A program made the translations under genes and the position numbers. 64,000 bases of DNA from Rhodanobacter sp. 67-28. GTDB lineage: Bacteria; Pseudomonadota; Gammaproteobacteria; Xanthomonadales; Rhodanobacteraceae. Positions 43,401 through 51,652 of this stretch are shown one piece after another (position 1 is the stretch's first letter; each line of letters opens with the position of its first letter). The DNA lies in contig MKTU01000026.1 in NCBI GenBank assembly GCA_001898415.1, positions 2,376 to 66,375 of the forward strand, written 5' to 3'. The notes beneath the pieces were generated by a model, which worked only from the letters and a program-made list of their open reading frames with translations, was not told where the DNA came from and did no database searches.

Positions 43401-43667
43401 AACAAGGGCGTCGTGCGTCTGGACGTCTACAACTTCCTCAACCTGCTCGACAGCGACTGGGGCCAGACCGTCAACGGCCAGTTCAACACGCGCACGCTGG
43501 CCGGCTACGACGGCGTGAATGCGCAGGGCCAGTACATCTACTACCTGCCCACCGACCAGAACGGCAATTACCAGCCGCAGCAGCTGATCCGCTACGACGC
43601 CGGTTCCAACCCGACCCGCGTGGTGTCGCGCTGGTCGGCCATGCTGACGTTGCGTTACACGTTCTGA
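40428..43667 (+). CDS. Oar-like TonB-dependent outer-membrane receptor
   Basis: This 1079-residue outer-membrane protein has a signal peptide (cleavage after A-A-A-Q). A carboxypeptidase-regulatory-like beta-sandwich lies at about 30-115 (G-R-I-V-D-A-S-G-Q-P-V-A-G-A-T-V). A TonB-box-like stretch L-S-A-V-T-V-T-T-S is at about 123-131. A plug domain and a long barrel rich in aromatic strands follow. It ends in L-R-Y-T-F with a terminal Phe, the BAM recognition sign. This layout is that of Oar-type receptors. The ligand is unknown; large peptides or glycans are typical guesses. GAGGGACG lies upstream of the ATG, and a terminator follows the gene. Confidence 0.92.
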   Translation: MNSRIRTKLLPFAIAALLAGAPAAAQNVTSSGATGRIVDASGQPVAGATVQIVHEPSGTTKTVTTDADGRYTAQGLRVGGPFDITVSKTGMGQAEKNNVYLQLGQVSSINVQMSTSGVQAKDLSAVTVTTSALSQIFSADNKGLSMNVSQRELETTPQGNRSIDDIARLDPRINVTDQGDGSISMAGLPNRFNNISVDGISQGDPYGLNANGLPYQGSPISVDTIGEYNISTANFDVTSDTVGADINAVTKSGTNEFHGSVYYAYRNANKMVGNAGWLDNGDRGYDYTGYQRDWTGGVTVGGPIIKDKLFFFFSAEQEKTTGIGADSSNGLDPSLTGASTSNKISPSDLQQVIDTAKALGLQPGSLGGGAVGLTDKRYLGKIDWNISNDHRASFTYQYTKENQPIVQGNSSKEVGLDSYWYSKDSLTKNAALQFYDDWSENFSTEAKISYQTFEQLAGNAINQPQVKVYLSNDNKGPSVNLGEDQYRHENAISTKKWSAFIAGTYFLGDHTIKGGIDFQRDQIYNLFGRTQHGNYTFYGLTNFANRDYDSYFLYQPAPGYTLNDVAAQWVYSQYSPFIQDSWQVNNNLSVTYGLRVNIPQSDHAPFYNAAFQQSFGYPNNSSLGSKNKVVEPRFAFNYAFNTERMMQLRGGIGLFQTTPPTVWMTNPYQNNGLTVASYSSFDPADAPFSPDPYHQNIPTGTQVQPAGVVDTIDPDFKLPSVWKTTLAFDAELPWWGLISSVELQHIQADNAIFYKAINIGAPTGTMPDGRFQYWKTPGERGSSKDAAANRDRAFDQQSTLLTNTGKGKSDSLTLALAKPFSESWFGNVSLTFSHATEVNPGNSSQAFSGYKYVVRENVNDEVAATADRNIPKALKASLTWQHAFFGNYKTSVSAFYNGHSGLPYSWIFSGDSNGDGITYQDPIYIPTVNDAKVSYGSASPELIQQFQDYIAGNKYLSRHRGQIAGRNTDHYGWVNQLDMSFSQEVPGIFKGNKGVVRLDVYNFLNLLDSDWGQTVNGQFNTRTLAGYDGVNAQGQYIYYLPTDQNGNYQPQQLIRYDAGSNPTRVVSRWSAMLTLRYTF

Positions 43668-43690
43668 TCGCTGCATCGTCCCGAAACGAA

Positions 43691-43718
43691 CCGGCACCCC
43701 AGGGTGCCGGTTTTTTTT
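43691..43718 (+). terminator. Rho-independent terminator after the TonB receptor
   Basis: CCGGCACC/GGTGCCGG hairpin followed by eight T. Confidence 0.93.
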
Positions 43719-43841
43719 CGCCCGACGGAGAGCGCATCGGCGTCGTGCTGTCTTGACCCGATGATTCGCGCAGCGGATGCTTGGCAACCCGCCACGACAC
43801 TGCATGAGGCAGTCGCGTCGTCAGCGGCAGGAGAGTGGTGG

Positions 43842-45242
43842 ATGAATGATTCCCAGGCCGGCCGTGCCGGCAAAGCGGGCACGGTGAGCGCCCGCATCAC
43901 GCCGATCGGCGGGCTCGACGTGCTCTCGCGGCACGAGGTGGCGCGACTGCGTGGCGCCAGCGGTTCGGGGCTGCACGCGCTGCTGCGGCGCTGCGCGCTG
44001 GCGGTGCTGACTTCCGGCAACTTCAGCGACGATCCGCGCGCGATGCTGGAGCAATACCCCGATTTCGACATCCAGGTGCTGCAGCAGGATCGCGGCATGA
44101 AGATCGAGCTCTCGAACGCACCGGCACAAGCGTTCGTCGATGGCGAGATCATCCGCGGCATCAACGAGCTGCTGGTCGCGGTGGTGCGCGACATCGTCTA
44201 CGTGTCGACCCAGCTCGAACAGGTCGGCTTCGACCTGGATCTTTCCGCGGGCCTGACCCAGGGTGTGTTCGAGATCCTGCGCAACGCCCGCATCCTGAAG
44301 CCGCAGGTCGACCCGAACCTGGTGGTGTGCTGGGGCGGCCACTCGATCTCGCGCGAGGAATACGACTACTCCAAGCTGGTCGGCTACCAGCTCGGCCTGC
44401 GCGGGCTGGACATCTGCACGGGCTGCGGCCCGGGCGCGATGAAGGGGCCGATGAAGGGCGCCACCATCTCGCACGCCAAGCAGCGGCGCCGGCACAACCG
44501 CTACATCGGCATCACCGAGCCGGGCATCATCGCGGCCGAGTCGCCGAACCCGATCGTCAACCACCTGGTGATCATGCCGGACATCGAGAAGCGGCTGGAG
44601 GCGTTCGTGCGCCTGGGCCACGGCATCATCGTGTTCCCCGGCGGCGTCGGCACGGCGGAGGAGATCCTCTACCTGCTCGGCATCCTGCTGCACCCGGACA
44701 ACGCCAGCACGCCGTTCCCGCTGATCTTCACCGGGCCGCGCCATTCGGCCGCCTATTTCGAACAGATCGACCGCTTCCTGCGGCTGACCCTCGGCGACGA
44801 GGTGGCGCGGCATTACCAGATCATCGTCGACGATCCGCAGGCAGTGGCGCGCACGATGGTCACGGGGCTGGAGAAAGTGCGCCACAATCGGCTCGACACC
44901 AAGGACGCGTTCTTCTTCAACTGGGCGTTGCAGATTCCCGTGGAATTCCAGCAACCGTTCCGGCCCACGCACGAGGCGATGGGTGCGCTGCAGATCCGCC
45001 ACGGCCGCCCGCGTCACGAGCTTGCCGCCGACTTGCGGCGGGCGTTCTCCGGCATCGTCGCCGGCAACGTGAAGGAAGAGGGCGTGCAGGCGATCGAGCG
45101 CAACGGGCCGTTCGCCATCGACGGCGATGTCGACATCATGCGCGCGCTGGACCAGCTGCTGCAGGCCTTCGTGCAGCAGCACCGCATGAAGTTGCCGGGC
45201 GGTTCGGCCTACGTGCCTTGCTATCGCGTGATCACCCACTGA
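43842..45242 (+). CDS. ppnN: Nucleotide 5'-monophosphate nucleosidase (PpnN/YgdH-like)
   Basis: This 466-residue protein has the LOG-type nucleotide-binding core F-P-G-G-V-G-T-A-E-E-I together with G-C-G-P-G-A-M-K-G-P-M-K-G. Flanking N- and C-terminal domains are as in E. coli PpnN (454 residues). PpnN splits purine and pyrimidine monophosphates to base and ribose 5-phosphate and is activated by (p)ppGpp. I chose ATG 43842 after GCAGGAGAG; the frame is open upstream without family character. It stands alone between a terminator and a tRNA gene. Confidence 0.92.
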   Translation: MNDSQAGRAGKAGTVSARITPIGGLDVLSRHEVARLRGASGSGLHALLRRCALAVLTSGNFSDDPRAMLEQYPDFDIQVLQQDRGMKIELSNAPAQAFVDGEIIRGINELLVAVVRDIVYVSTQLEQVGFDLDLSAGLTQGVFEILRNARILKPQVDPNLVVCWGGHSISREEYDYSKLVGYQLGLRGLDICTGCGPGAMKGPMKGATISHAKQRRRHNRYIGITEPGIIAAESPNPIVNHLVIMPDIEKRLEAFVRLGHGIIVFPGGVGTAEEILYLLGILLHPDNASTPFPLIFTGPRHSAAYFEQIDRFLRLTLGDEVARHYQIIVDDPQAVARTMVTGLEKVRHNRLDTKDAFFFNWALQIPVEFQQPFRPTHEAMGALQIRHGRPRHELAADLRRAFSGIVAGNVKEEGVQAIERNGPFAIDGDVDIMRALDQLLQAFVQQHRMKLPGGSAYVPCYRVITH

Positions 45243-45310
45243 ATCGGCGGCGGATCATGCGGCCGGCGGCTTGACAGTACGCCGCCGCGTCGACAAACTA
45301 CGCAGCTCCC

Positions 45311-45387
45311 GCCCGAATAGCTCAGCTGGTTAGAGCACTTGACTGTTAATCAGGGGGTCGTTGGTTCGAGTCCAACTTCGGGCGCCA
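45311..45387 (+). tRNA. tRNA-Asn (anticodon GUU)
   Basis: This 77-base gene folds into a standard cloverleaf. The acceptor arm is GCCCGAA/TTCGGGC, discriminator G and encoded CCA at 45385-45387. The anticodon GTT is at 45345-45347. The T loop GGTTCGAGTCC is canonical. Confidence 0.97.
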
Positions 45388-45397
45388 GATGCAAGAC

Positions 45398-45425
45398 AAA
45401 GGCCGGCAGGAAACTGCCGGCCTTT
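45398..45425 (+). terminator. Terminator after tRNA-Asn
   Basis: AAAGGCCGGCAG-gaaa-CTGCCGGCCTTT forms a perfect 12-base stem with a GAAA tetraloop, followed by GTCG. It starts 11 bases after the tRNA 3' end. Confidence 0.88.
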
Positions 45426-45486
45426 GTCGTTGGCGGAAACGACGAAGGGCGCCGCAGCGCCCTTCGCGGGTGAGGCCGATGCCGCC

Positions 45487-46059
45487 TCAGCGCACCTTGA
45501 ACAGTACCGGCGTCCAGCTGCCGCCGGCATAGGCTTCGCGGCGGCGGCGGTGCATGCGCTCGATGGCCTCCTGGCGGCGAGCCTCGGCCCATTCCACGCG
45601 GTTCAGCATCAGGCCGGCCCTGCTTTCGCCGCGGCGGGTCGCCTCATTGTCGCGCCAGATGCGGAAGTCGTCGTAGGCCTCGATTTCGTACTGCAGCTCG
45701 CGCATGCACAGCTCGATCATGATGGCGTCGTCGAGGAAGCCCAGCACGGGAACATTGTCGGGGAGGACGTCATCCTGGCTGGAGAAGTACGCAAGCGCGG
45801 CCAGCACGTTGTCGCGATCCTCCTCGGGCAGGGCGAAACCGGCGTCCTCGATCATGCTGATCATGGTGTCCAGATGCTTCAGGCGATTGGCGACGAAGTC
45901 GGGCAGTTCCGCGCGATTGGTTTCCTCGAGCAGCTTGCGCGCGGCGCCGACGATGCTGATGGCATCCACGGTGTCCACCTGCTTTCGCGCCTCGGTGATG
46001 CTGTCGACGAACAGCTTCAGGTCAGCGTCGCTGAGGGTGATGTGCAGTTCCAGGCTCAT
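45487..46059 (-). CDS. DUF1232 (YkvA-like) protein
   Basis: This 190-residue protein has the DUF1232 core A-L-A-Y-F-S-S-Q-D-D-V-L-P-D-N-V-P-V-L-G-F-L-D-D-A at about 88-112. A helical, charged C-terminal part follows (R-R-Q-E-A-I-E-R-M-H-R-R-R-R-E). The function is unknown. There is no clear membrane helix, although other DUF1232 proteins have one. It stands alone between the tRNA gene and darP. Confidence 0.8.
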   Translation of the reverse strand: MSLELHITLSDADLKLFVDSITEARKQVDTVDAISIVGAARKLLEETNRAELPDFVANRLKHLDTMISMIEDAGFALPEEDRDNVLAALAYFSSQDDVLPDNVPVLGFLDDAIMIELCMRELQYEIEAYDDFRIWRDNEATRRGESRAGLMLNRVEWAEARRQEAIERMHRRRREAYAGGSWTPVLFKVR

Positions 46060-46219
46060 GGTTGGCGACTCGCGAGGCGGTGGGAAAAGATTGCCAGCCT
46101 ATGCCAGCCGGCGCATGGCCGTCAATTGGCAGGGGCCGACTCCGCGCGTCCTTGCGACGGGCGATGCAGGGCAGTTCGCGAGCTGCTGCAGCGGACGACG
46201 CGGACGTTCGTCGGCGCGC

Positions 46220-46771
46220 TCAGGAAGCGTCGGAATTGCCGGCGGTCAGTTCCTTCAGCAGCTGGAAGATTTCGCGAAAGGCGCGGGGCGGCTTGTTCGG
46301 CGTCTCCCGCTCCAGCCGCGCCTGGCGCACCAGTGAGCGCAGGTGCTGGCGATCGACCTGCGGGTGTTCGGCGATCACTTCGGCCAGTGCCGCGTCGTCA
46401 CCGTCGACCAGCCGGTCGCGGATCGCTTCCAGACGGTGCATCGCGGCGGTGTCCTGGCGCTGCTTCTCGCGGTTCTCGCCGAGCTCGGCGCGCACGGCGG
46501 CGAAATCCTCCTCGCCGAAGCGGCGCATGACCTTGGCCAGGAACGCCATCTGGCGCTTCCTGGCGCCGTGTGCGGTGATGCGACGGGTGATCTCGATCTC
46601 GCGGCGCACGTCGTCGGGGAGGTCGAGCTTGGCCAGCCGGCTGGCGGGCAGCTCGACCAGTTGGCCGGCGAGCGTCAGCACGGCGAGCGCCTCGCGTCGC
46701 TGCTGGGTGCGGCTGGGGCCGTAGTCCTGTTCGTCGAGTTCGGTCTGGTTGCGGCTGCGGCTGGGGCTCAC
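46220..46771 (-). CDS. darP: Ribosome biogenesis factor DarP (YjgA)
   Basis: This 183-residue basic, helical protein shows the YjgA pattern P-S-R-T-Q-Q-R-R-E-A-L, then D-D-V-R-R-E-I-E-I-T-R-R-I and A-R-K-R-Q-M-A-F-L-A-K-V-M-R. DarP binds late 50S precursors near the peptidyl transferase centre. It overlaps the DUF1653 gene (ATGA), and pmbA is divergent just upstream, as in E. coli (pmbA-yjgA). Confidence 0.93.
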   Translation of the reverse strand: MSPSRSRNQTELDEQDYGPSRTQQRREALAVLTLAGQLVELPASRLAKLDLPDDVRREIEITRRITAHGARKRQMAFLAKVMRRFGEEDFAAVRAELGENREKQRQDTAAMHRLEAIRDRLVDGDDAALAEVIAEHPQVDRQHLRSLVRQARLERETPNKPPRAFREIFQLLKELTAGNSDAS

Positions 46772-47052
46772 GGGTTCATTCCGGCAGGGGCGGGTGGATC
46801 GTCGGCGGCGTTGCCGGCGGGGTCGGCTTCGGCCTGCTCCAGCGCAAAGCGTGCCGTCGGCGTGCCGTGCAGATCAATGGTTTCGGTGAACATGGCGGCC
46901 GGCCGCACCCACAGGCCATGTTCGCCGTAGAGTGCCTGATAGACCACCATCGACTCCAGCGTCTCGCTGTGCCGCGCGGTACCCAGCACGCGATAACGCC
47001 GGCCCTTGTAGTGGCGATAGATGCCCGGGGCAGGTGGCGAGGGAAGGCTCAT
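46768..47052 (-). CDS. DUF1653 family protein
   Basis: This 94-residue protein has the DUF1653 core G-I-Y-R-H-Y-K-G-R-R-Y-R-V-L-G-T-A-R-H-S-E-T, then M-V-V-Y-Q-A-L-Y-G-E. A loose Pro/Ala-rich tail follows. The function is unknown. The start is unsure: an ATG at 47064 adds four residues, and both sites have purine-rich stretches too close by. It is coupled to darP by an ATGA overlap. Confidence 0.83.
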   Translation of the reverse strand: MSLPSPPAPGIYRHYKGRRYRVLGTARHSETLESMVVYQALYGEHGLWVRPAAMFTETIDLHGTPTARFALEQAEADPAGNAADDPPAPAGMNP

Positions 47053-47145
47053 GGCTCCTTTCATTCTCCCGCCGCGCCCCCATGTGAACGCTCTGGCGAT
47101 TGCGAGCCGCCTATTCTACCCGCCCCTTGCCCAGGAAAGACCAAC

Positions 47146-48513
47146 GTGAGTGAAGCCGTCGTCAGCCGCGATAGCAGTACATCCGAACTGGATCGACTCG
47201 CCGAGTTGGCCGAGGACGTGATCCGCCGCGCGCGGATCGCCGGCGCCAGCCAGGCCGAAGTGGCCGCCACCATCGACACCGGGCTCAGCGTGAATGTGCG
47301 CCTCGGCGAGGTGGAGACGGTCGAGCACACCCGCGATCGCGGCTTCGGGCTCACGGTGTATTTCGGCCAGCGCAAGGGCTCGGCCAGCACGGCGGACCTG
47401 CATCCGGATTCGATCCAGGCGACGCTGGACCAGGCCTGTGCGATTGCCCGTTACACCGAGGCCGATCCCGCCGCCGGGCTGGCCGATGCCTCGCGCATGG
47501 CCAGCGCGTTCCCGGAACTGGACCTGTGGCACCCCTGGGACATCGACACCACGCAGGCGATCGAGCTGGGCATCGCGATCGAGGATGCCGGGCGCGCACA
47601 TGCCGGCATCAGCAACTCCGATGGCGCCTCCGTGCAGGCCGGGCAGGGTCTGTCCGTGTACGCGAACTCGCACGGTTTCGTGGGCCGCGAGCGCGGCACC
47701 CGCCACGCGTTGTCGCTGGCGCTGATCGCCGGCGACGAGGACGGCATGCAGCGCGATTACTGGTACGACAGCGTGCGCGCGGCGGGCGATTTCATCAGCG
47801 CGAAGGCGCTCGGCGACAAGGCCGCCGAGCGCACGCTGGCGCGGCTTGGGGCGCGCGGCCTGTCCACCCGGCAATGCCCGGTGCTGTTCGCGCCGGAGCT
47901 TGCGCGCGGCGTGATCGGGCATCTGCTCGGGGCGGTCAGCGGTGGCTCGCTGTATCGGCGGGCCAGCTTCCTGCTCGACCATGTGGGCCAGGCGGTGATG
48001 CCTGCATGGTTGAATATCGACGAGCGGCCGCATCTTCAGCGCGGCCAGGGCTCGGCCAATTTCGATGCCGAGGGCGTGGCCACGCGCGACAGCGCCCTGA
48101 TCGAAGGCGGCGTGCTGGCGCGCTACATGCTGGGCAGCTATTCGGCGCGCAAGCTCGGCATGGAATCCACCGGCAACGCCGGCGGCGTGCACAATCTGGT
48201 GGTGGCCGCGGGCGCGGCCGATGGCGAGGCGTCCGATTTCGCCGGCATGCTGTGGCGCCTGGGTACCGGTCTGCTGGTCACCGAGGTGATGGGCCAGGGC
48301 GTGTCGATCGTCACTGGCGATTATTCGCGTGGGGCCGCCGGTTTCTGGGTGGAGCACGGCCGCATCGTGCATCCGGTGGAAGGCATCACCATCGCCGCCA
48401 ACCTGCGCGACATGTTCGCCGGCATCGTGGCGGTGGGCGACGATGTCGATCCGCGCTCGCCGGTCCTCACCGGCTCGATCCTGCTCGATCGCATGACCGT
48501 CGCCGGCGAGTAG
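47146..48513 (+). CDS. pmbA: Metalloprotease PmbA (TldE)
   Basis: This 455-residue protein starts at a GTG (47146) spaced from AGGAAAGA. It has the N-terminal domain with R-L-G-E-V-E-T-V-E-H and the C-terminal U62 part with G-S-L-Y-R-R-A-S-F-L-L-D, G-N-A-G-G-V-H-N and G-D-Y-S-R-G-A-A-G-F-W. PmbA pairs with TldD; TldD carries the zinc site and PmbA is the inactive partner. The complex matures peptides such as microcins and degrades CcdA. The tldD gene is not in the window. Confidence 0.93.
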   Translation: MSEAVVSRDSSTSELDRLAELAEDVIRRARIAGASQAEVAATIDTGLSVNVRLGEVETVEHTRDRGFGLTVYFGQRKGSASTADLHPDSIQATLDQACAIARYTEADPAAGLADASRMASAFPELDLWHPWDIDTTQAIELGIAIEDAGRAHAGISNSDGASVQAGQGLSVYANSHGFVGRERGTRHALSLALIAGDEDGMQRDYWYDSVRAAGDFISAKALGDKAAERTLARLGARGLSTRQCPVLFAPELARGVIGHLLGAVSGGSLYRRASFLLDHVGQAVMPAWLNIDERPHLQRGQGSANFDAEGVATRDSALIEGGVLARYMLGSYSARKLGMESTGNAGGVHNLVVAAGAADGEASDFAGMLWRLGTGLLVTEVMGQGVSIVTGDYSRGAAGFWVEHGRIVHPVEGITIAANLRDMFAGIVAVGDDVDPRSPVLTGSILLDRMTVAGE

Positions 48514-48632
48514 CCGCGCCTCCGGCGGGGTTGGGCGTGTTGGCAGGTTCTTGCGGCAAAGCGGCGCAAGCCTTGCTAGCATCGGCACGACCGGCAAGCG
48601 GCCGGTGAGCTTCGACGTCGAAGGAGATGCGC

Positions 48633-49067
48633 ATGAGCGTTCCACCCGAATCCGTCATCCCGCCCGCGCCGACCGATCCGGCGCCGGGCGTTCCGCCTGC
48701 CGAGGAAAGACAGTGGGCGATGTTTGCGCATCTGTCCGCGCTGCTCGGTGCGATCCTCACCGGTGCGCTGGGCGGCGGCTGGGGCTGCTTCATCGGCCCG
48801 CTGGTGATCTGGCTCATCAAGAAGGACACCATGCCGTTCGTCAACGACCAGGGCAAGGAGGCGCTGAACTTCAACATCACGGTGGCCATCGCGTTCGTGG
48901 TGCTGTTCCTGCTCTCGGTGATGACGTTCGGCATCGGCCTGGTCATCGCGATCCCGCTGTGGTTCATCATCGGCATCGCCTGGCTGGTGTTCACCATCAT
49001 CGCCGCGATCAAGGCCAACGAGGGCGTGACGTATCGCTACCCGTTCACGCTGCGCCTGATCAAGTAG
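48633..49067 (+). CDS. DUF4870 membrane protein
   Basis: This 144-residue protein has a Pro-rich N-terminus, then four hydrophobic segments. The DUF4870 marks are A-M-F-A-H-L-S-A-L-L-G, P-F-V-N-D-Q-G-K-E-A-L-N-F and a final Y-R-Y-P-F-T. The function is unknown. I chose ATG 48633, six bases after AAGGAG. A terminator follows. Confidence 0.85.
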   Translation: MSVPPESVIPPAPTDPAPGVPPAEERQWAMFAHLSALLGAILTGALGGGWGCFIGPLVIWLIKKDTMPFVNDQGKEALNFNITVAIAFVVLFLLSVMTFGIGLVIAIPLWFIIGIAWLVFTIIAAIKANEGVTYRYPFTLRLIK

Positions 49068-49083
49068 TTTGGCGAGTGGATTG

Positions 49084-49109
49084 AAAAGGCGGCCTGCGGG
49101 CCGCCTTTT
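49084..49109. terminator. Bidirectional terminator after DUF4870 and ispA
   Basis: AAAAGGCGGCC/GGCCGCCTTTT stem with a short loop, shared by the convergent genes on both sides. Confidence 0.9.
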
Positions 49110-49121
49110 CGTTGCCGCGAA

Positions 49122-50030
49122 TCAACGCGTGCGATGCGCCGCGTAGCGGGCCAGCTCTTGCAGCAGCACGGCGCGCGCGCCCCACGGCGTGATCGCCGCC
49201 AGCGCGGCATCGGTCAGTTCGGCCAGCCGTGCGCGCGAGGCGTCGAGGCCGATGATCGAGGGGAAGGTGGGCTTGACCGCGGCGGCGTCCTTGCCGGCAG
49301 TCTTGCCGATCACTTCAGGGTCGCCTTCCACGTCCAGGATGTCGTCGCGCACCTGGAAAGCCAGCCCGACGGCGCTGGCGTAGCGGTCCAGCGCCTGCAG
49401 CGCGTCGTCGTCCGCCGCAGCGACCAGCGCGCCGAGGCGCACCGAGGCGCGGATCAGCGCGCCGGTCTTGCAGCCATGCATGTATTCCAGTTCGGCCAGT
49501 TCCAGCGGACGCCCGACCGCGGCCAGGTCGAGCGCCTGCCCGCCGGCCATGCCGTCGGCGCCGCAGGCGCGACCCAGCGTTTGCAGCATCGCGATGCGCA
49601 CGCGGGCGTCGATGGCACCGGCCTCTTCGGCGGCGAGCACCTCGAACGCCAGCGCCTGCAGCGCGTCGCCGGCGAGGATCGCCATCGCCTCGCCGAACAC
49701 CACGTGGCAGGTCGGCCGGCCGCGGCGCAGCGCGTCGTCGTCCATGGCGGGCAGGTCGTCGTGCACCAGCGAGTAGGCGTGGATCAGTTCCACCGCGCAG
49801 GCGGCGGCGTCCAGTGCCGGACCGTCTTCGTCCAGCGCGTGCGCGGTGGCGTAGACCAGCATCGGGCGCAGCCGCTTGCCGCCGCCCATCACGGCATAGT
49901 GCATGGCGCGACGCAGATGGTCGGTGGCGTGGGCGGCCGGGGGCAGGCAGCGTTGCAGCGCGCGCTCGGCGCGGGCAACCAGCGACTGCAGGGCAGGGCC
50001 GAGTTCGGCGGACTCAGAGTTCGGGTTCAA
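49122..50030 (-). CDS. ispA: Farnesyl diphosphate synthase
   Basis: This protein of about 302 residues makes farnesyl diphosphate from dimethylallyl and isopentenyl diphosphate. The two Asp-rich motifs are D-D-L-P-A-M-D-D-D and the late [15 protein letters not shown] is near the start. No ATG is available at the right length; a TTG at 50030 gives the E. coli length and a 17-base overlap with xseB. Transcription runs xseB to ispA, as in many gammaproteobacteria where dxs follows. Confidence 0.93.
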   Translation of the reverse strand: MNPNSESAELGPALQSLVARAERALQRCLPPAAHATDHLRRAMHYAVMGGGKRLRPMLVYATAHALDEDGPALDAAACAVELIHAYSLVHDDLPAMDDDALRRGRPTCHVVFGEAMAILAGDALQALAFEVLAAEEAGAIDARVRIAMLQTLGRACGADGMAGGQALDLAAVGRPLELAELEYMHGCKTGALIRASVRLGALVAAADDDALQALDRYASAVGLAFQVRDDILDVEGDPEVIGKTAGKDAAAVKPTFPSIIGLDASRARLAELTDAALAAITPWGARAVLLQELARYAAHRTR

Positions 50031-50274
50031 ACGGTTCGGCGCGGTCGGGGGCATCGGGGTCCAGCAGCAGGCGCACGCGCAGTTCCGCTTGTTGCAGCGA
50101 CTGCTGGCAATGACGGAACAGGCCGATGCCGCGCTCGAACGAGGCAAGCGATTCGTCGAGGCTCAACTCGCCGCCTTCCATCCGGGTGACCAGTTGCTCC
50201 AGCTCGTCGAGCGAGTGTTCGAAATCGACGGCGGGAGCGGGGTCGGCAGCGGTCTTGGGAGCGGTCTTGGCCAT
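50014..50274 (-). CDS. xseB: Exodeoxyribonuclease VII small subunit
   Basis: This 86-residue helical protein carries [24 protein letters not shown], the XseB signature, over residues 18-41. Several copies coat the long XseA subunit of the exonuclease. ATG at 50274. xseA is not in the window. Confidence 0.94.
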   Translation of the reverse strand: MAKTAPKTAADPAPAVDFEHSLDELEQLVTRMEGGELSLDESLASFERGIGLFRHCQQSLQQAELRVRLLLDPDAPDRAEPFEPEL

Positions 50275-50350
50275 GGCCCGCAACGCTAGCGCAGCGCGGC
50301 GGGCGAATCAATCGGCGCGGCGTCGCCGCAAGCCGCGGGCGTGATCTGGA

Positions 50351-51652
50351 TCAGCGTCCGGGGCGCCAGCGGGGCTGCGCGCCGCAGCGGTCGAACAGCT
50401 CGGCACCGCGGGCGTTGATCCAGCGGCCGGCCACGGCGATCAGCTCGCCATCGGCATACAGCAGCGGACACGCGTCGCGTCGCCACGGCGGCATCTGCGC
50501 CTGCTGGAACAGGTTGCGCAACTCGCGCGTGTGCGGGTTGCCCGCCGGGCGGATGCGCTCGCCGCCGCGGCGCATGCGCACTTGCAGCGGTTGCGCCAGG
50601 CGGGTGGCCGGCGCCGTCAGCGCCAGTTCGCCACCGTCCGGCAGCGCCAGCGGTTCGCCGCTCCAGCGCTGTTGCCAGTCGGGGTCGATCGGTGCCTGTG
50701 TCGGCAGGGCCCACAATCGCTGCTTCCAGATGTGCAACTCGGTGCCGGCCCAGCGCACGCACGGCAACTGGCCGGCACGTGCATCGCACTGGCGCTCGAT
50801 CTGCCGGCGCTGCGCCGCACCGGGAGCGGCCAGTCCGCGCAGGTGCAGCCAGTGGTCGAGCAGCGGTTCGCGCAATGCGGGCAGCAGCGCGCGCCAGCCG
50901 GGCAGGTCGAGGCTGCCGCTGGCGTGGTCGTGCAGGGCATCGAACGCGGGGAGCCATTGGCTGCGCAGTGCGTCGGCGGCATCGCGGCTCAGCGCGGCGC
51001 TGTGCAGGATCGAGTCGCAGGCCTGCGGCCAGTAACGCAGCAGCCCCGGCAGGATTTCATGGCGCAGGCGATTGCGCGCGAGGCGGATGTCGGCGTTGGA
51101 GGGGTCGTCGATGCAGTCGAGTTGGTGGGCGGCGACGTAGTCGAGCAGCGTGGCCCGCGGCAGCTCCAGCAGGGGGCGCCAGAGTTGGCCGGCGCCGAAC
51201 GGTCGTCGTACGCGCATCCCGCCCAGGCCCTCCGGCCCTGCGCCGCGCAGCAATTTCAGCAGTACGGTCTCGACCTGGTCGTCGCGATGGTGGCCGAACA
51301 GCAGCCACTCGCCATCGTGCAGCAGGTCGGCCAGCGCAGCATGGCGGACGTGCCGCGCAGCGGCCTCCAGGCCCTTGCCGCCATCGCGCGGCACGTCCAC
51401 GCGCACCAGCGCGCAAGGCACGTCGAGGTCCTGGCAGAAGCGAGCGCAGTGTGCCGCCCAACGCGCGCTGTCGGCATGCAAGCCATGATCGACGTGCGCC
51501 GCGCGCAACCCGCGTTCCCGGGCCAGCGGTTCGCGGGCCAGCGCGTGCAGCAGGGCGCTGGAATCGGGGCCGCCGCTGAAGGCGACACAGATCGGCGCGG
51601 GTGCTGTCGCGGTCAGCGCCGCGAGTAGATGGGCTTGCAGCGGGTCGCTCAT
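50351..51652 (-). CDS. tilS: tRNA(Ile)-lysidine synthase
   Basis: This 433-residue enzyme has an N-terminal PP-loop ATPase (F-S-G-G-P-D-S-S-A-L). It also has H-V-D-H-G-L, F-G-H-H-R-D-D-Q-V-E-T and the T-ligase-like C-terminal domains. It turns C34 of tRNA-Ile(CAU) to lysidine so that it reads AUA, and is essential in most bacteria. Its ATG overlaps the stop of the NYN gene (ATGA). In E. coli tilS also follows the dnaE-accA group. Confidence 0.95.
   Translation of the reverse strand: MSDPLQAHLLAALTATAPAPICVAFSGGPDSSALLHALAREPLARERGLRAAHVDHGLHADSARWAAHCARFCQDLDVPCALVRVDVPRDGGKGLEAAARHVRHAALADLLHDGEWLLFGHHRDDQVETVLLKLLRGAGPEGLGGMRVRRPFGAGQLWRPLLELPRATLLDYVAAHQLDCIDDPSNADIRLARNRLRHEILPGLLRYWPQACDSILHSAALSRDAADALRSQWLPAFDALHDHASGSLDLPGWRALLPALREPLLDHWLHLRGLAAPGAAQRRQIERQCDARAGQLPCVRWAGTELHIWKQRLWALPTQAPIDPDWQQRWSGEPLALPDGGELALTAPATRLAQPLQVRMRRGGERIRPAGNPHTRELRNLFQQAQMPPWRRDACPLLYADGELIAVAGRWINARGAELFDRCGAQPRWRPGR

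Noticed and set aside
40596-43805. Reverse-strand open frame of 1069 codons opposite the TonB receptor
   Set aside because: It has the skewed Val/Arg/Asp/His composition of a GC-rich antisense shadow and no recognisable domain; the forward frame is a complete receptor.
45311-45387. tRNA-Asn as a possible integration site
   Set aside because: No integrase, no direct repeat of the tRNA 3' end and no composition shift nearby; ordinary housekeeping genes on both sides.
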